A stretch of 64,000 nucleotides of DNA, taken from Picosynechococcus sp. PCC 7117 (GTDB taxonomy: Bacteria > Cyanobacteriota > Cyanobacteriia > Cyanobacteriales > MRBY01). The stretch is taken from assembly GCF_001693275.1 (NCBI RefSeq), contig NZ_CP016477.1:682001-746000 (forward strand). The letters run 5' to 3'. Of this stretch, positions 55,568 to 64,000 are shown one piece after another; position 1 is the first letter of the stretch, and the number at the start of each line of letters is the position of its first letter. Both the position numbers and the translations under genes were made by a program. The notes beneath the pieces are model-generated. The model saw only the letters and a list, made by a program, of their open reading frames with translations, was not told where the DNA came from and ran no database searches.

Positions 55568-55818
55568 GTCGCCGGACAACGTACCCATAATACGTAGTGG
55601 CCCTCCGGTTGGGCGATCGCCTTTTCTACCAAATACCCTTCCATCGTCAAACTATCAGGCACTTGCTCCATGGGTTCCCCCGCATCGAGCCACACTTCGA
55701 GCAGGGCATTGGCGGCCATTTTCTTGAGTTGTAACTTTGTGCGCACAAAATTAATCGGGCAGGGAGTCCCCCGCAAATCTAACCGTGCGTCTGCCTCTAA
55801 TGCTTGCGGATTGCTCAT
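55564..55818 (-). CDS. TusA-family sulfurtransferase-like protein
   Basis: 84 residues. The TusA/SirA fold: '[20 protein letters not shown]' with the conserved Cys-Pro, then '[20 protein letters not shown]' and '[11 protein letters not shown]'. The usual C-P-x-P motif is C-P-I-N here, so the second Pro is missing; this may be a cyanobacterial subgroup. Its start lies within the dnaJ stop (ATGA) and its stop within the rsgA start (ATGA). Role in sulfur relay is inferred from family only. Confidence 0.88.
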   Translation of the reverse strand: MSNPQALEADARLDLRGTPCPINFVRTKLQLKKMAANALLEVWLDAGEPMEQVPDSLTMEGYLVEKAIAQPEGHYVLWVRCPAT

Positions 55819-56951
55819 TTGTTATGGAATAGGTTCCCCAATAACCCTTCAAAACCACCTTTGCTGTGTTCGGTTCCCTTTAATTTCGCCAGTTGGTGCA
55901 ACAGTTCTTTTTCTTCTCGACTTACTTTCGTCGGAATCACGACTTTTACCGTGATTAGATGATCACCACGGCTCACTGGATTACCCAGTTTAGGCACCCC
56001 TTTTCCTTCCAACGTAAGCACTTTATTGGGCTGTAAGCCAGCGGGAATCGTCAAATCTTCTGTACCATCAACGGTTTTAACCTTTACCGTATCCCCAAGA
56101 ATTGCCTGGAGATAGCTAATTTCAATTTCCGAGAGGATATTAGTACCGTCGCGACGAAACTCTTTATCCGCATTGACAGCTAAGTAAACGTAAAGATCCC
56201 CAGGGGGGCCACCTTTAACGCCAGCATCACCTTCCCGCGATACCCGCAGCCGTGTGCCACTATCAACCCCGGCAGGAATCGTGATTTTGAGCTTTTTCGT
56301 TTCTTGTTTGCGGCCAGCACCACCACAGGATTCACACTTCTCGGCGATCACTTGCCCTTCCCCATTACAGGTCGGACAGACGGAAACTTGAGCAAAACTA
56401 CCAAAGGGGGTCCGGGTCGCCCGCCGCACTTGGCCAGTGCCATTACAAGTGCCGCAGGTATTTGCCGAAGTACCAGCCTTTGCTCCAGAGCCACTGCACG
56501 TTTTACAGGTCTCTAGGTGGGGAATACGAATTTCCTTTTCGCCCCCAAAAATCGCTTCTTTAAAGTCGAGCTTTAGGTCTAGGCGGAGGTCATCGCCCCG
56601 CATCGGCCCACTGCGTCGGCGGCCGCCCCCGGTGGCACCAGTGCCCATACCACCAAACCCACTGAAAATGGTCTCAAAAATATCAGCAAAGCCGCCCATG
56701 TCGCCGTAGTCGGCTCCAGCAGCACCAGCCCCAGAGACACCAGCTTCACCAAAGCGATCATAGCGGGCCCGGGTTTCCGGTTCCGAGAGGACTTCGTAGG
56801 CGCGGTTAATTTCTTTAAATTTTTCTTCGGCCCCAGGGTCTTTATTTACATCTGGGTGATATTGACGAGCTAGACGACGATAAGCCCGCTTGAGTTCATC
56901 TTTCCCACAATCACGGGAGACACCAAGAATTTCGTAAAAGTCGCCTGCCAT
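55815..56951 (-). CDS. dnaJ: Chaperone DnaJ
   Basis: A 378-residue type I Hsp40 that stimulates DnaK. J domain with HPD ('[20 protein letters not shown]'); a Gly-rich stretch; a zinc domain with four CxxCxGxG-type repeats ('CKTCSGSG', 'CGTCNGTG', 'CPTCNGEG', 'CESCGGAG'); and a C-terminal substrate domain. It follows dnaK after 121 nt and is coupled by ATGA to tusA. Confidence 0.97.
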   Translation of the reverse strand: MAGDFYEILGVSRDCGKDELKRAYRRLARQYHPDVNKDPGAEEKFKEINRAYEVLSEPETRARYDRFGEAGVSGAGAAGADYGDMGGFADIFETIFSGFGGMGTGATGGGRRRSGPMRGDDLRLDLKLDFKEAIFGGEKEIRIPHLETCKTCSGSGAKAGTSANTCGTCNGTGQVRRATRTPFGSFAQVSVCPTCNGEGQVIAEKCESCGGAGRKQETKKLKITIPAGVDSGTRLRVSREGDAGVKGGPPGDLYVYLAVNADKEFRRDGTNILSEIEISYLQAILGDTVKVKTVDGTEDLTIPAGLQPNKVLTLEGKGVPKLGNPVSRGDHLITVKVVIPTKVSREEKELLHQLAKLKGTEHSKGGFEGLLGNLFHNK

Positions 56952-57072
56952 AAACCTTTTCTAATAACGAGCACAATCTAGCCTTTACCAATCTTAACTT
57001 GAACTGGGAAAACCTGAAAAGTGTTATGGGGAATAGATGTGTTATCTGGGTCAAGGTTTAGCCATAACCCAA

Positions 57073-59028
57073 TCAATCAATGGTTTCATAATCCCCAGTA
57101 ATATTGCCTTCGCCATTTTCAATGACAACACCAGCTTCGGTGGGAAATTCAATTAAATCATCGTCGGCAGTGGTTGGCACAGGGGTCACTGAGATGGGGC
57201 GATAGATCGGTGTATCGCCTTCGCGGTCATAGAGTTTTGAGCCAATGGCCAGGAGTGCGGTCTTAAAGTCTTCGAGTAGACGGCGAATTTCTGCGGTCGA
57301 GAAGGAACGGTCGGTAAAGGATTGTTCTAAAACAGCGCGTTTTTGGATTAGTTGGGTTTTAACTTCATTGGTTAACAATTCGCTATTTTCTCGCAGGGTG
57401 GCATCAAGGCTGTAGAAGAGGCTGTCGGCTTGGTTTTGGAGGTCAACTACTTGGAGACGTTGGCGGTCTTGTTCGGCGTATTTTGCGGCTTCGGCGCGCA
57501 TTGCTTCGATTTCAGCGGGGTCAAGGCCACCGGTATTGGTGATTTTAATGCCCTGTTCTTTGCCGGTACCGCGATCCTGGGCGGACACCTGCAAAATACC
57601 GTTGACATCGATTTCGAAACTAACTTCAATTTGAGGCAAGCCCCGGGGAGCAGGGGGAATCCCTGTGAGCAGAAATTTTCCTAGACTTTTATTGTCTTTT
57701 GCGAGGGCGCGCTCACCTTGCAGAACATGGATTTCTACAGAGGTTTGGCCGTCGGTGGCGGTGGAAAAAACTTGGGAATTGTTGGTTGGCAGGGTGGTGT
57801 TACGGTCAATGATTTTGGTAAAGACTTCGCCGAGGGTTTCGATGCCGAGGGAAATGGGGGTGACATCAAGGAGGAGAACGTCTTTCACTTCACCATTGAG
57901 GACCCCGGCTTGGATCGCGGCCCCAATGGCGATCGCCTCGTCAGGATTTACAGAACGATCAATTTGTTTGCCATGGAAAAAGCCTTGAATCGCCTGCTGG
58001 ACTGCGGGGATGCGCGTGGAACCTCCCACCAAAATAATCCGATCAATATTATCGACCGTTAATTCTGCATCTTTTAGGGCCTGTTCTACGGGGCGGAGGG
58101 TTGCCTCAATGTAATCTTTGGCTAATTCCTCAAACTTCGAGCGACTCAAATCAATTTCAAAATGCTTAGGGCCAGTGTCATCAGCCGTGATAAACGGCAA
58201 ATTAATGGATGTCGTAATGGTACTAGACAACTCAATCTTGGCCTTCTCTGCCGCTTCCCGGAGCCGTTGGAGGGCCATCTTATCGCTACTTAGATCAATG
58301 CCTTCGAGTTGCTGAAACCGTTCAACCATCCATTCCACAATGGCGTTGTCGAAATCATCACCACCCAGTTGATTGTTTCCAGAGGTCGCCTTGACCTCAA
58401 ACACCCCGTCTCCCAACTGCAGGATGGAAACATCGAAGGTGCCGCCCCCAAGGTCAAATACGAGGATAAATTGTTCTTGGTCTTGTTTGTCCAGGCCATA
58501 GGCAAGGGCCGCAGCGGTCGGTTCATTGATAATTCGCAGCACTTCAAGACCGGCGATCGTTCCGGCATCTTTGGTGGCTTGACGTTGGGCATCGGTAAAG
58601 TAGGCTGGCACGGTGATGACAGCTTGAAAAACTTCCTCCCCTAAAAACGCCTCTGCATCGGCCTTGAGCTTTTGGAGCACCATTGCTGAAATTTCTTGGG
58701 GCGTAAAAACCTGTTTCCGTACCGCGACATCAACGGTATCATCCTTTCCCTTAACACATTTGTAAGGAACCCGACGGCGTTCTTGTTCCGTATCATCCCA
58801 GCGACGGCCAATGAACCGCTTGATACTATAAACTGTGTTCTCGGCATTGGTTACGCTCTGGCGTTTTGCCAATTGACCCACGAGGCGAATATCGCTTTTG
58901 CCAAAACCGACAATACTTGGCGTAGTCCGTGCCCCTTCTGCGTTGGTAATGACAAGGGGATTACCGCCCTCAAGGACAGAAACACAGCTGTTGGTAGTGC
59001 CAAGATCGATGCCAATTACTTTGCCCAT
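57073..59028 (-). CDS. dnaK: Chaperone DnaK (Hsp70)
   Basis: A 651-residue Hsp70. Nucleotide domain: '[19 protein letters not shown]', '[20 protein letters not shown]', '[20 protein letters not shown]'. Substrate domain from about 390 ('[20 protein letters not shown]'). It ends '[14 protein letters not shown]', a variant of the EEVD-type tail. Between grpE and dnaJ in a single-strand block. Cyanobacteria have several dnaK copies; this one, next to grpE, is the likely main form (DnaK2 type). Confidence 0.97.
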   Translation of the reverse strand: MGKVIGIDLGTTNSCVSVLEGGNPLVITNAEGARTTPSIVGFGKSDIRLVGQLAKRQSVTNAENTVYSIKRFIGRRWDDTEQERRRVPYKCVKGKDDTVDVAVRKQVFTPQEISAMVLQKLKADAEAFLGEEVFQAVITVPAYFTDAQRQATKDAGTIAGLEVLRIINEPTAAALAYGLDKQDQEQFILVFDLGGGTFDVSILQLGDGVFEVKATSGNNQLGGDDFDNAIVEWMVERFQQLEGIDLSSDKMALQRLREAAEKAKIELSSTITTSINLPFITADDTGPKHFEIDLSRSKFEELAKDYIEATLRPVEQALKDAELTVDNIDRIILVGGSTRIPAVQQAIQGFFHGKQIDRSVNPDEAIAIGAAIQAGVLNGEVKDVLLLDVTPISLGIETLGEVFTKIIDRNTTLPTNNSQVFSTATDGQTSVEIHVLQGERALAKDNKSLGKFLLTGIPPAPRGLPQIEVSFEIDVNGILQVSAQDRGTGKEQGIKITNTGGLDPAEIEAMRAEAAKYAEQDRQRLQVVDLQNQADSLFYSLDATLRENSELLTNEVKTQLIQKRAVLEQSFTDRSFSTAEIRRLLEDFKTALLAIGSKLYDREGDTPIYRPISVTPVPTTADDDLIEFPTEAGVVIENGEGNITGDYETID

Positions 59029-59143
59029 GGTTCGCGGCCGAAAGACGATAAGGATTTTTTCAATACTACTGAAGATTTTGTCTGGGGCCAGGAACTACAA
59101 CAGTTTAGTCTATAGGCCCCATCGCAAAAATTGGGTTTAACCC

Positions 59144-59893
59144 TTAACTTTCACTGGTGCTGGTTTCACCGCTGGGGGGTTCTTCGGGCGCGGCGGCAAC
59201 CTTAACCATGGCATGGCGTAACACCATATCTCCTAAAAGATAGCCACGCACGACCTGCTCAATCACAGTGCCTTCTGGGTGCTCACTGGTGGGTTCTTGG
59301 AAGATCGCCTCGTGGAAATTGGGATCAAATTCTTCTCCTTCTGGACGCATGGCAGAGACACCAATTTTCTTCAATCCATCGACAAGTTGTTTATAGACCC
59401 CTTGATAGCTTTTGTGGATTGTCATTTCGCCATCGGTGGAGGGCTTGATCTGCAATCTGGCCCGCTCAAAGTTGTCAACGGCGCCCAAGATTTCATTGAC
59501 GGTATTGCACTTAATCCGCAGTTCCATTTCTTCTTTTTCTTTGCTGGTGCGCTTGCGGAAATTTTCAAAATCGGCGGCGATCCGCATATATTGGCTTTTG
59601 AAATTTTCGGTTTGTTGACTTTGGGTACTGAGCTGTTGGCGCAGGGTACTGACCTCCTGCTGGAGAGCGGCAATGACAGCTTCTAGTTCGGCACCATCGA
59701 GGGGCGTGTCATCGACCTCCTGGTCAGGGGCTTGATCTGCGGTATCGGTGTTTGTTTCTCCTTGAGCTTCGATCGTTGTGGCATCCTCCCCAAGGTTAGA
59801 CTCGATGGTTGTCTCGGGGGCCTCGTCGGAAACAGACTCGGGCGTGCTTCCTGGATCAATTGGGCTATCAAGATTTTTCGCGTCTTCTACCAT
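59144..59893 (-). CDS. grpE: Nucleotide exchange factor GrpE
   Basis: A 249-residue cofactor that releases ADP from DnaK. The first 75 residues are acidic and low-complexity ('[20 protein letters not shown]'). A long helix ('[20 protein letters not shown]', '[20 protein letters not shown]') and a C-terminal beta domain ('[20 protein letters not shown]', '[18 protein letters not shown]') follow. grpE-dnaK-dnaJ are in order. It diverges from pilB. Confidence 0.96.
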   Translation of the reverse strand: MVEDAKNLDSPIDPGSTPESVSDEAPETTIESNLGEDATTIEAQGETNTDTADQAPDQEVDDTPLDGAELEAVIAALQQEVSTLRQQLSTQSQQTENFKSQYMRIAADFENFRKRTSKEKEEMELRIKCNTVNEILGAVDNFERARLQIKPSTDGEMTIHKSYQGVYKQLVDGLKKIGVSAMRPEGEEFDPNFHEAIFQEPTSEHPEGTVIEQVVRGYLLGDMVLRHAMVKVAAAPEEPPSGETSTSES

Positions 59894-60302
59894 GGTTGCT
59901 TGAACTAGTTGTTTTAGGATTGGCTATTGGGTTATATCGATGTTTTTAGTCGTTTCTATCCTAGTAGTGATGGTGGGCGATCGCCTAACCTAGAGTAAAA
60001 ACATCAAATATAGGTCTTTTAACATTACCAAATGTAACATTGTCCCCTATGGATCCCGTCTTTCCCAGGTAAAAAGAATAAAACTTCAAGCAACCGCTAT
60101 ATTAGGAAGAAACAACCCTGGCATCGTAACCGACACAGACAGTTGCCATTATTAAGCCCCGACCGATCCCCTTGATCCCAAAAAGCAGATTCTTTCTGCT
60201 ACATTCAGCATTGAACTACGAATCATCATATTGCCAACAACTATCCCGCTTTTCTTTTTTGCCTAGTCTGCCGTCATTTGCCAATGCTGTCTGGTTTTTC
60301 CT
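59894..60302. other. Divergent grpE / pilB control region
   Basis: A 409-nt gap without a gene. It contains a HIP1 site and a small hairpin AGCAGA-TTCTT-TCTGCT at 60183-60199 in the pilB leader, without a T tract. No CIRCE element for grpE and no clear sigma-factor promoter were identified. Confidence 0.4.
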
Positions 60303-62324
60303 ATGACCCACTCTTCCCTTCCCAAACGGACAAGAGCCCTTGCCCTCCGCAATGATTTCTCTCCTTTCGGCAACAAGCTCATTCAACAGGGAGTTGTAGA
60401 CCATCAACAGATGGAAAAAGCCCTCGTTGAAACCCGGCGTAGTGGACGCCCCCTCACGGCCATTGTCGAAGAACTAACCGGGAAAGCCCTGTCCCCTGAG
60501 CTAGTCCGACAGTACAAAAAGCATCATCTCTTTGAACTGAAGATCCTCTACGGTCTCAATTCCATTGACCCAGAAGTTCAAAAAATTGACATCGATCAGA
60601 TGGGCGAGTTGATCAATTCCCTCGTGCCCGTAGAATTATGTCGCCGCCACCGTCTCCTTCCGATCCGGCGGGTTCAAGATGAAGTGATTGTGGCGATGGT
60701 AGAGCCCGATAACCTAGCCGCCCAAGATGATTTAAACCGTCTTTTTCGCCTGCAAAATCTGACGTTACGGCGCATCGTGATCACAGAAGACGACTATCGT
60801 CAGGTGCTAGATGGCTATTTAGAACAGCAAGTCCAGATTCAAATCCAACAGCAGGAACAAGCAGCCAAGGCCGCCGAAGCAGCAGAACTGAAAAAAGCAG
60901 TTGATATCGAAGATCTTGATCTCGGTGTAGCCGGGGAATTAGACGAGCAGGAAGAAGAAAGCGCCGACCTGATGAATGAAAATCAGGCTAGCTCTGCTCC
61001 GGTGATCAAACTCGTCAATAAAGTGCTGCTCAAAGCCCTCCAGGAAGGGGCCTCAGATATTCACATCGAACCCCAAGAAAATGATCTGCGGATTCGTTTC
61101 CGTAAAGATGGGGTTCTGCAATATGCTTTTGATCCGCTGCCCAAACGGATTGTGCCGGCGGTGACGGCCCGGTTTAAAATTATGGCGGACCTAGACATTG
61201 CGGAACGTCGTTCGCCTCAGGATGGTCGGATTCGGCGGATGTTTAAGGGGCGCAAGGTGGACTTTCGGGTCAATAGCCTACCCAGTCGCTACGGCGAAAA
61301 AATTGTTTTACGGATTCTCGATAATTCTTCAACCCAGTTGGGCTTGGATTTGTTAATTACCAACCAAGATATTCTGGGGCAGGTGCGGGAAATGGCCCAG
61401 CGGCCATTTGGTCTAATTTTGGTGACGGGGCCAACAGGCTCAGGAAAATCAACAACTTTGTATTCAATTCTGGCGGAGCGCAACGAGCCGGGCATCAACA
61501 TCAGTACCGCAGAAGACCCCATTGAATATACTTTGCCGGGCATTACCCAGGTGCAGGTCATCCGGGAGAAGGGGATGGATTTTGCGTCAATTTTGCGGGC
61601 ATTTTTGCGGCAGGATCCAGATGTCATTCTTGTGGGGGAAACCCGGGATAAGGAAACGGCAAAAACAGCCATTGAGGCGGCTTTAACGGGGCACTTGGTA
61701 CTAACGACTCTCCACACCAATGATGCTCCAGGGGCGATCGCCCGTCTAGATGAGATGGGAGTTGAACCCTTTATGATTTCCGGGTCACTCCTGGGAGTTC
61801 TGGCCCAGCGCTTGATGCGACGGGTTTGTGGGGAATGCCGCATCCCCTATCAGCCCACAGTGGAAGAGCTGGCACGCTACGGCCTTTCCAGTAATGACCG
61901 CCATCCTTTAACGGTGTACCGGGCCAATACCCTGACGCCAGAGCAAATCCAAATGGCCAAAGAAGCCGGCAGTCTCTGTCCTAAATGTGGCGGCGGCGGC
62001 TACAAAGGCCGGGTGGGGGTCTATGAGTTTATGCAAAATAGTGAAGAAATTGAACGGTTGATTAATACCGGGGCCACCACGGACATGATTAAAGAAGTGG
62101 CAGTGCAAGAGGGCATGTTGAGTATCTTGGCCTACAGTTTGGAGTTGGTCAAAGAAGGCCATACGACCTTTGAGGAGGTAGACCGTGTTACCTTTACGGA
62201 TTCTGGCCTTGAGGCAGAACTAAAGGCGAAACGAAAAACGGGCCTGGTTTGTGCCACCTGTAATGCTGAGTTGCAGCCGGATTGGCTAGATTGTCCCTAC
62301 TGTATGACGCCCCGCTTTAGTTAA
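60303..62324 (+). CDS. pilB: Type IV pilus assembly ATPase PilB
   Basis: A 673-residue extension ATPase that powers pilus assembly. N-terminal T2SSE_N domain ('RRHRLLPIRRVQDEVIVAMV'), then the ATPase core: Walker A 'LVTGPTGSGKSTTLYSI' (about 373-389), Asp box 'NISTAEDPIEYTLPGITQVQ', Walker B 'LRQDPDVILVGETRDKETAK', His box 'TGHLVLTTLHTNDAPGAIAR'. The zinc cluster is 'RRVCGECRIPY' with 'LCPKCGGGGYKGRVGVYEFM'. A second Cys4 motif closes the protein ('CATCNAELQPDWLDCPYC'). It starts the pilB-pilT-pilC operon. Confidence 0.96.
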   Translation: MTHSSLPKRTRALALRNDFSPFGNKLIQQGVVDHQQMEKALVETRRSGRPLTAIVEELTGKALSPELVRQYKKHHLFELKILYGLNSIDPEVQKIDIDQMGELINSLVPVELCRRHRLLPIRRVQDEVIVAMVEPDNLAAQDDLNRLFRLQNLTLRRIVITEDDYRQVLDGYLEQQVQIQIQQQEQAAKAAEAAELKKAVDIEDLDLGVAGELDEQEEESADLMNENQASSAPVIKLVNKVLLKALQEGASDIHIEPQENDLRIRFRKDGVLQYAFDPLPKRIVPAVTARFKIMADLDIAERRSPQDGRIRRMFKGRKVDFRVNSLPSRYGEKIVLRILDNSSTQLGLDLLITNQDILGQVREMAQRPFGLILVTGPTGSGKSTTLYSILAERNEPGINISTAEDPIEYTLPGITQVQVIREKGMDFASILRAFLRQDPDVILVGETRDKETAKTAIEAALTGHLVLTTLHTNDAPGAIARLDEMGVEPFMISGSLLGVLAQRLMRRVCGECRIPYQPTVEELARYGLSSNDRHPLTVYRANTLTPEQIQMAKEAGSLCPKCGGGGYKGRVGVYEFMQNSEEIERLINTGATTDMIKEVAVQEGMLSILAYSLELVKEGHTTFEEVDRVTFTDSGLEAELKAKRKTGLVCATCNAELQPDWLDCPYCMTPRFS

Positions 62325-62443
62325 GACTCTTCACTCTCTGTTCCCTGGCGATCGCCTTTTGGGCAGAATAATGGCAGCGACAATCTTTCACCCCAACTTT
62401 TTTCTTTCCTATCCCAGGCGATCGCCCAAGGAGTAACAAGCCA

Positions 62444-63550
62444 ATGGATTACATGATCGAAGACCTCATGGAGCAACTCGTAGAAATGGGCGGCTCCGAT
62501 ATGCACATCCAGGCCGGTGCCCCCGTTTATTTCCGAGTCAGTGGGAAACTTGGCCCCATTAATGACGAGCCCCTCTCCGCCCAAGATGCCCAAAAGCTCA
62601 TCTTCAGTATGCTCAACAACACCCAACGCAAAGACCTAGAGCAAAATTGGGAACTAGACTGTTCCTATGGCGTGAAAGGACTCGCGCGCTTCCGGGTCAA
62701 TGTCTACAAAGAACGGGGCTGTTATGCCGCTTGCCTGCGGGCCTTGTCCTCGAAAATTCCCAACTTTGATCAACTCGGTTTACCCGATATTGTGCGGGAA
62801 ATGGCCGAGCGTCCCCGGGGCTTGGTGCTGGTTACGGGCCAAACGGGTTCTGGGAAAACCACCACCATGGCTGCGATGTTGGATTTGATCAACCGCACCC
62901 GTGCCGAACATATCCTCACCGTCGAAGACCCCATTGAATACGTTTTCCCAAACCACAAAAGCCTTTTCCACCAACGGCAAAAGGGAGAAGACACCAAAAG
63001 CTTTGCCAATGCGCTCCGGGCCGCGCTCCGGGAAGATCCAGACATCATCCTCGTCGGGGAAATGCGAGACCTCGAAACTATCTCCTTGGCTATCTCCGCC
63101 GCTGAAACCGGGCACCTCGTCTTCGGGACGCTCCACACCAACTCCGCCGCCAGCACCATCGACCGGATGTTAGACGTGTTCCCGCCGATCCAACAGCCCC
63201 AAATTCGGGCGATGCTCTCCAACTCTCTCTTGGCTGTTTTTAGTCAATGCCTGGTGAAAAAAGCGAATCCGAAACCCGGTGAATTCGGGCGCTCTATGGC
63301 CCAAGAAATTATGGTTGTCACCCCGGCGATCGCCAATCTGATTCGTGAAGGAAAAAGCGCCCAGGTCTACTCAGCAATCCAAACGGGGATGAAACTCGGC
63401 ATGCAAACCATGGAGCAAGCCCTGGCGGGTTTAGTGGCCACAGGCACCGTTACCTTTGAAGAAGCCCTGTCGAAGAGTGGTAAACCCGATGAACTACAAC
63501 GACTCGTTGGGGGAGCCTTGGGGGCTAGTCCAACCGCAAAACGTCGCTAA
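62444..63550 (+). CDS. pilT: Type IV pilus retraction ATPase PilT
   Basis: A 368-residue ATPase that depolymerises pili and drives twitching and phototaxis, and affects DNA uptake. Core: 'GSDMHIQAGAPVYFRVSGKL', Walker A 'VLVTGQTGSGKTTTMAAMLD' (about 128-147), 'HILTVEDPIEYVFPNHKSLF', 'LREDPDIILVGEMRDLETIS' and 'ETGHLVFGTLHTNSAASTID'. It follows pilB by 119 nt and precedes pilC, the usual cyanobacterial order. Confidence 0.97.
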   Translation: MDYMIEDLMEQLVEMGGSDMHIQAGAPVYFRVSGKLGPINDEPLSAQDAQKLIFSMLNNTQRKDLEQNWELDCSYGVKGLARFRVNVYKERGCYAACLRALSSKIPNFDQLGLPDIVREMAERPRGLVLVTGQTGSGKTTTMAAMLDLINRTRAEHILTVEDPIEYVFPNHKSLFHQRQKGEDTKSFANALRAALREDPDIILVGEMRDLETISLAISAAETGHLVFGTLHTNSAASTIDRMLDVFPPIQQPQIRAMLSNSLLAVFSQCLVKKANPKPGEFGRSMAQEIMVVTPAIANLIREGKSAQVYSAIQTGMKLGMQTMEQALAGLVATGTVTFEEALSKSGKPDELQRLVGGALGASPTAKRR

Positions 63551-63615
63551 ATAAATATTGTCAGTTAAGCTGGCAAGAGCACCCTTTATTCCATTTTTCC
63601 CAGTGAACGAAAGCC

Positions 63616-64000
63616 ATGGCACAGTATGTCGCACAAGTCGTTGATCGCAACGGTCAAAAGCTAAAAGAAAAAATCGAAGCCAACTCCCCCGAACAAGCCC
63701 GCACCATGCTAGCGACGCGCTATCCAGAAGTGGGCAAGATCATGAAGCCGGGGGAAATCGATCTCTCGTTTTTAGAAGAGGCCCTCGCGAAAGTTTCCAT
63801 CAAAGATAAAGCCGTATTTTCGCGACAATTTGCGGTGATGATCAATGCTGGGGTGGCGATCGTTCGTTGTCTAAGCATCTTGGGAGAAAACCACTCCAAC
63901 ATCAAGATGCGTAAAGCCCTCACTGCCATCAAGGCCGAAGTTCAGCAGGGGGTGAATCTTTCCGACGCGATGCGGCCCCACGAAGAATGCTTCGATACCC
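63616..64000 (+). CDS. pilC: Type IV pilus inner-membrane platform protein PilC (5' part)
   Basis: About 128 codons are present, then the window ends; the gene continues beyond it. The start ATG at 63616 is followed by 'MAQYVAQVVDRNGQKLKEKI', 'EQARTMLATRYPEVGKIMKP', then the T2SSF domain ('VSIKDKAVFSRQFAVMINAG', 'VAIVRCLSILGENHSNIKMR', 'AIKAEVQQGVNLSDAMRPH'). PilC forms the membrane platform for PilB and PilT. It is the third gene of the pil operon. Confidence 0.95.
   Translation, partial: MAQYVAQVVDRNGQKLKEKIEANSPEQARTMLATRYPEVGKIMKPGEIDLSFLEEALAKVSIKDKAVFSRQFAVMINAGVAIVRCLSILGENHSNIKMRKALTAIKAEVQQGVNLSDAMRPHEECFDT

Overview
The window is cyanobacterial chromosome. It carries psaD, a phycobilisome rod linker, tocopherol cyclase, ictB, hemJ, pedR and type IV pilus genes, and the palindrome GCGATCGC (HIP1) recurs throughout, inside genes and between them. 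Gene content and protein sequences fit a euryhaline coccoid of the Synechococcus sp. PCC 7002 (Picosynechococcus) type. This is recognition from memory, not a database match. Genes are dense on both strands. No rRNA, complete tRNA, CRISPR array or intact insertion sequence was seen.

Layout. 1-8.3 kb: phosphodiesterase, a TonB receptor preceded by a cobalamin riboswitch, an ATP-grasp ligase, a dead IS5-type transposase, a membrane-tailed phycobilisome linker (CpcL type), the redox regulator pedR translationally coupled to a small beta-propeller protein, and an isochorismatase-like hydrolase. 8.3-20.3 kb: a decayed cyanase fragment with its stranded terminator, hemJ, nnr, mutL, an AT-rich accessory patch (Uma2 and an unknown gene), ilvD, a large unknown protein and hspA. 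20.6-26.6 kb: pdhB-secD-secF, a GAF-LuxR regulator and an HNH nuclease with a small partner.

26.7-33.5 kb holds the most distinctive system. It is a complete Nit1C / nitrogen-starvation cluster: a divergent flavoprotein, then the Sll0783-type protein, Nit6803-type nitrilase, radical SAM enzyme, GNAT, AIR-synthase-like protein and MSMEG_0570-type protein, followed 4 nt later by a lipoprotein. A textbook NtcA promoter (GTA-N8-TAC, 22 nt, TACAGT) faces the flavoprotein. The cluster is known to be linked to cyanide use in other bacteria, but its chemistry is largely unsolved. The radical SAM protein has an atypical C-x9-C-x2-C cluster motif.

33.5-50.6 kb is mostly housekeeping: tocopherol cyclase overlapping pdxA, msrB, argF, acyl-ACP synthetase, tyrA, pcm with a duplicated 3' end, trpE-psaD, a RimK ligase with its protease, and an ABC-2 permease. 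One esterase-fold protein has lost its nucleophile serine. 50.7-64 kb: a hybrid kinase with a cyanobacteriochrome-like GAF domain, ictB, the chaperone block grpE-dnaK-dnaJ with tusA and rsgA in ATGA overlaps, and pilB-pilT-pilC, with pilC cut by the window edge.

Shared threads are nitrogen and cyano-nitrogen metabolism (Nit1C, NtcA, cyanase relic), light and redox sensing (pedR, GAF kinase, CpcL) and B12 uptake under riboswitch control.
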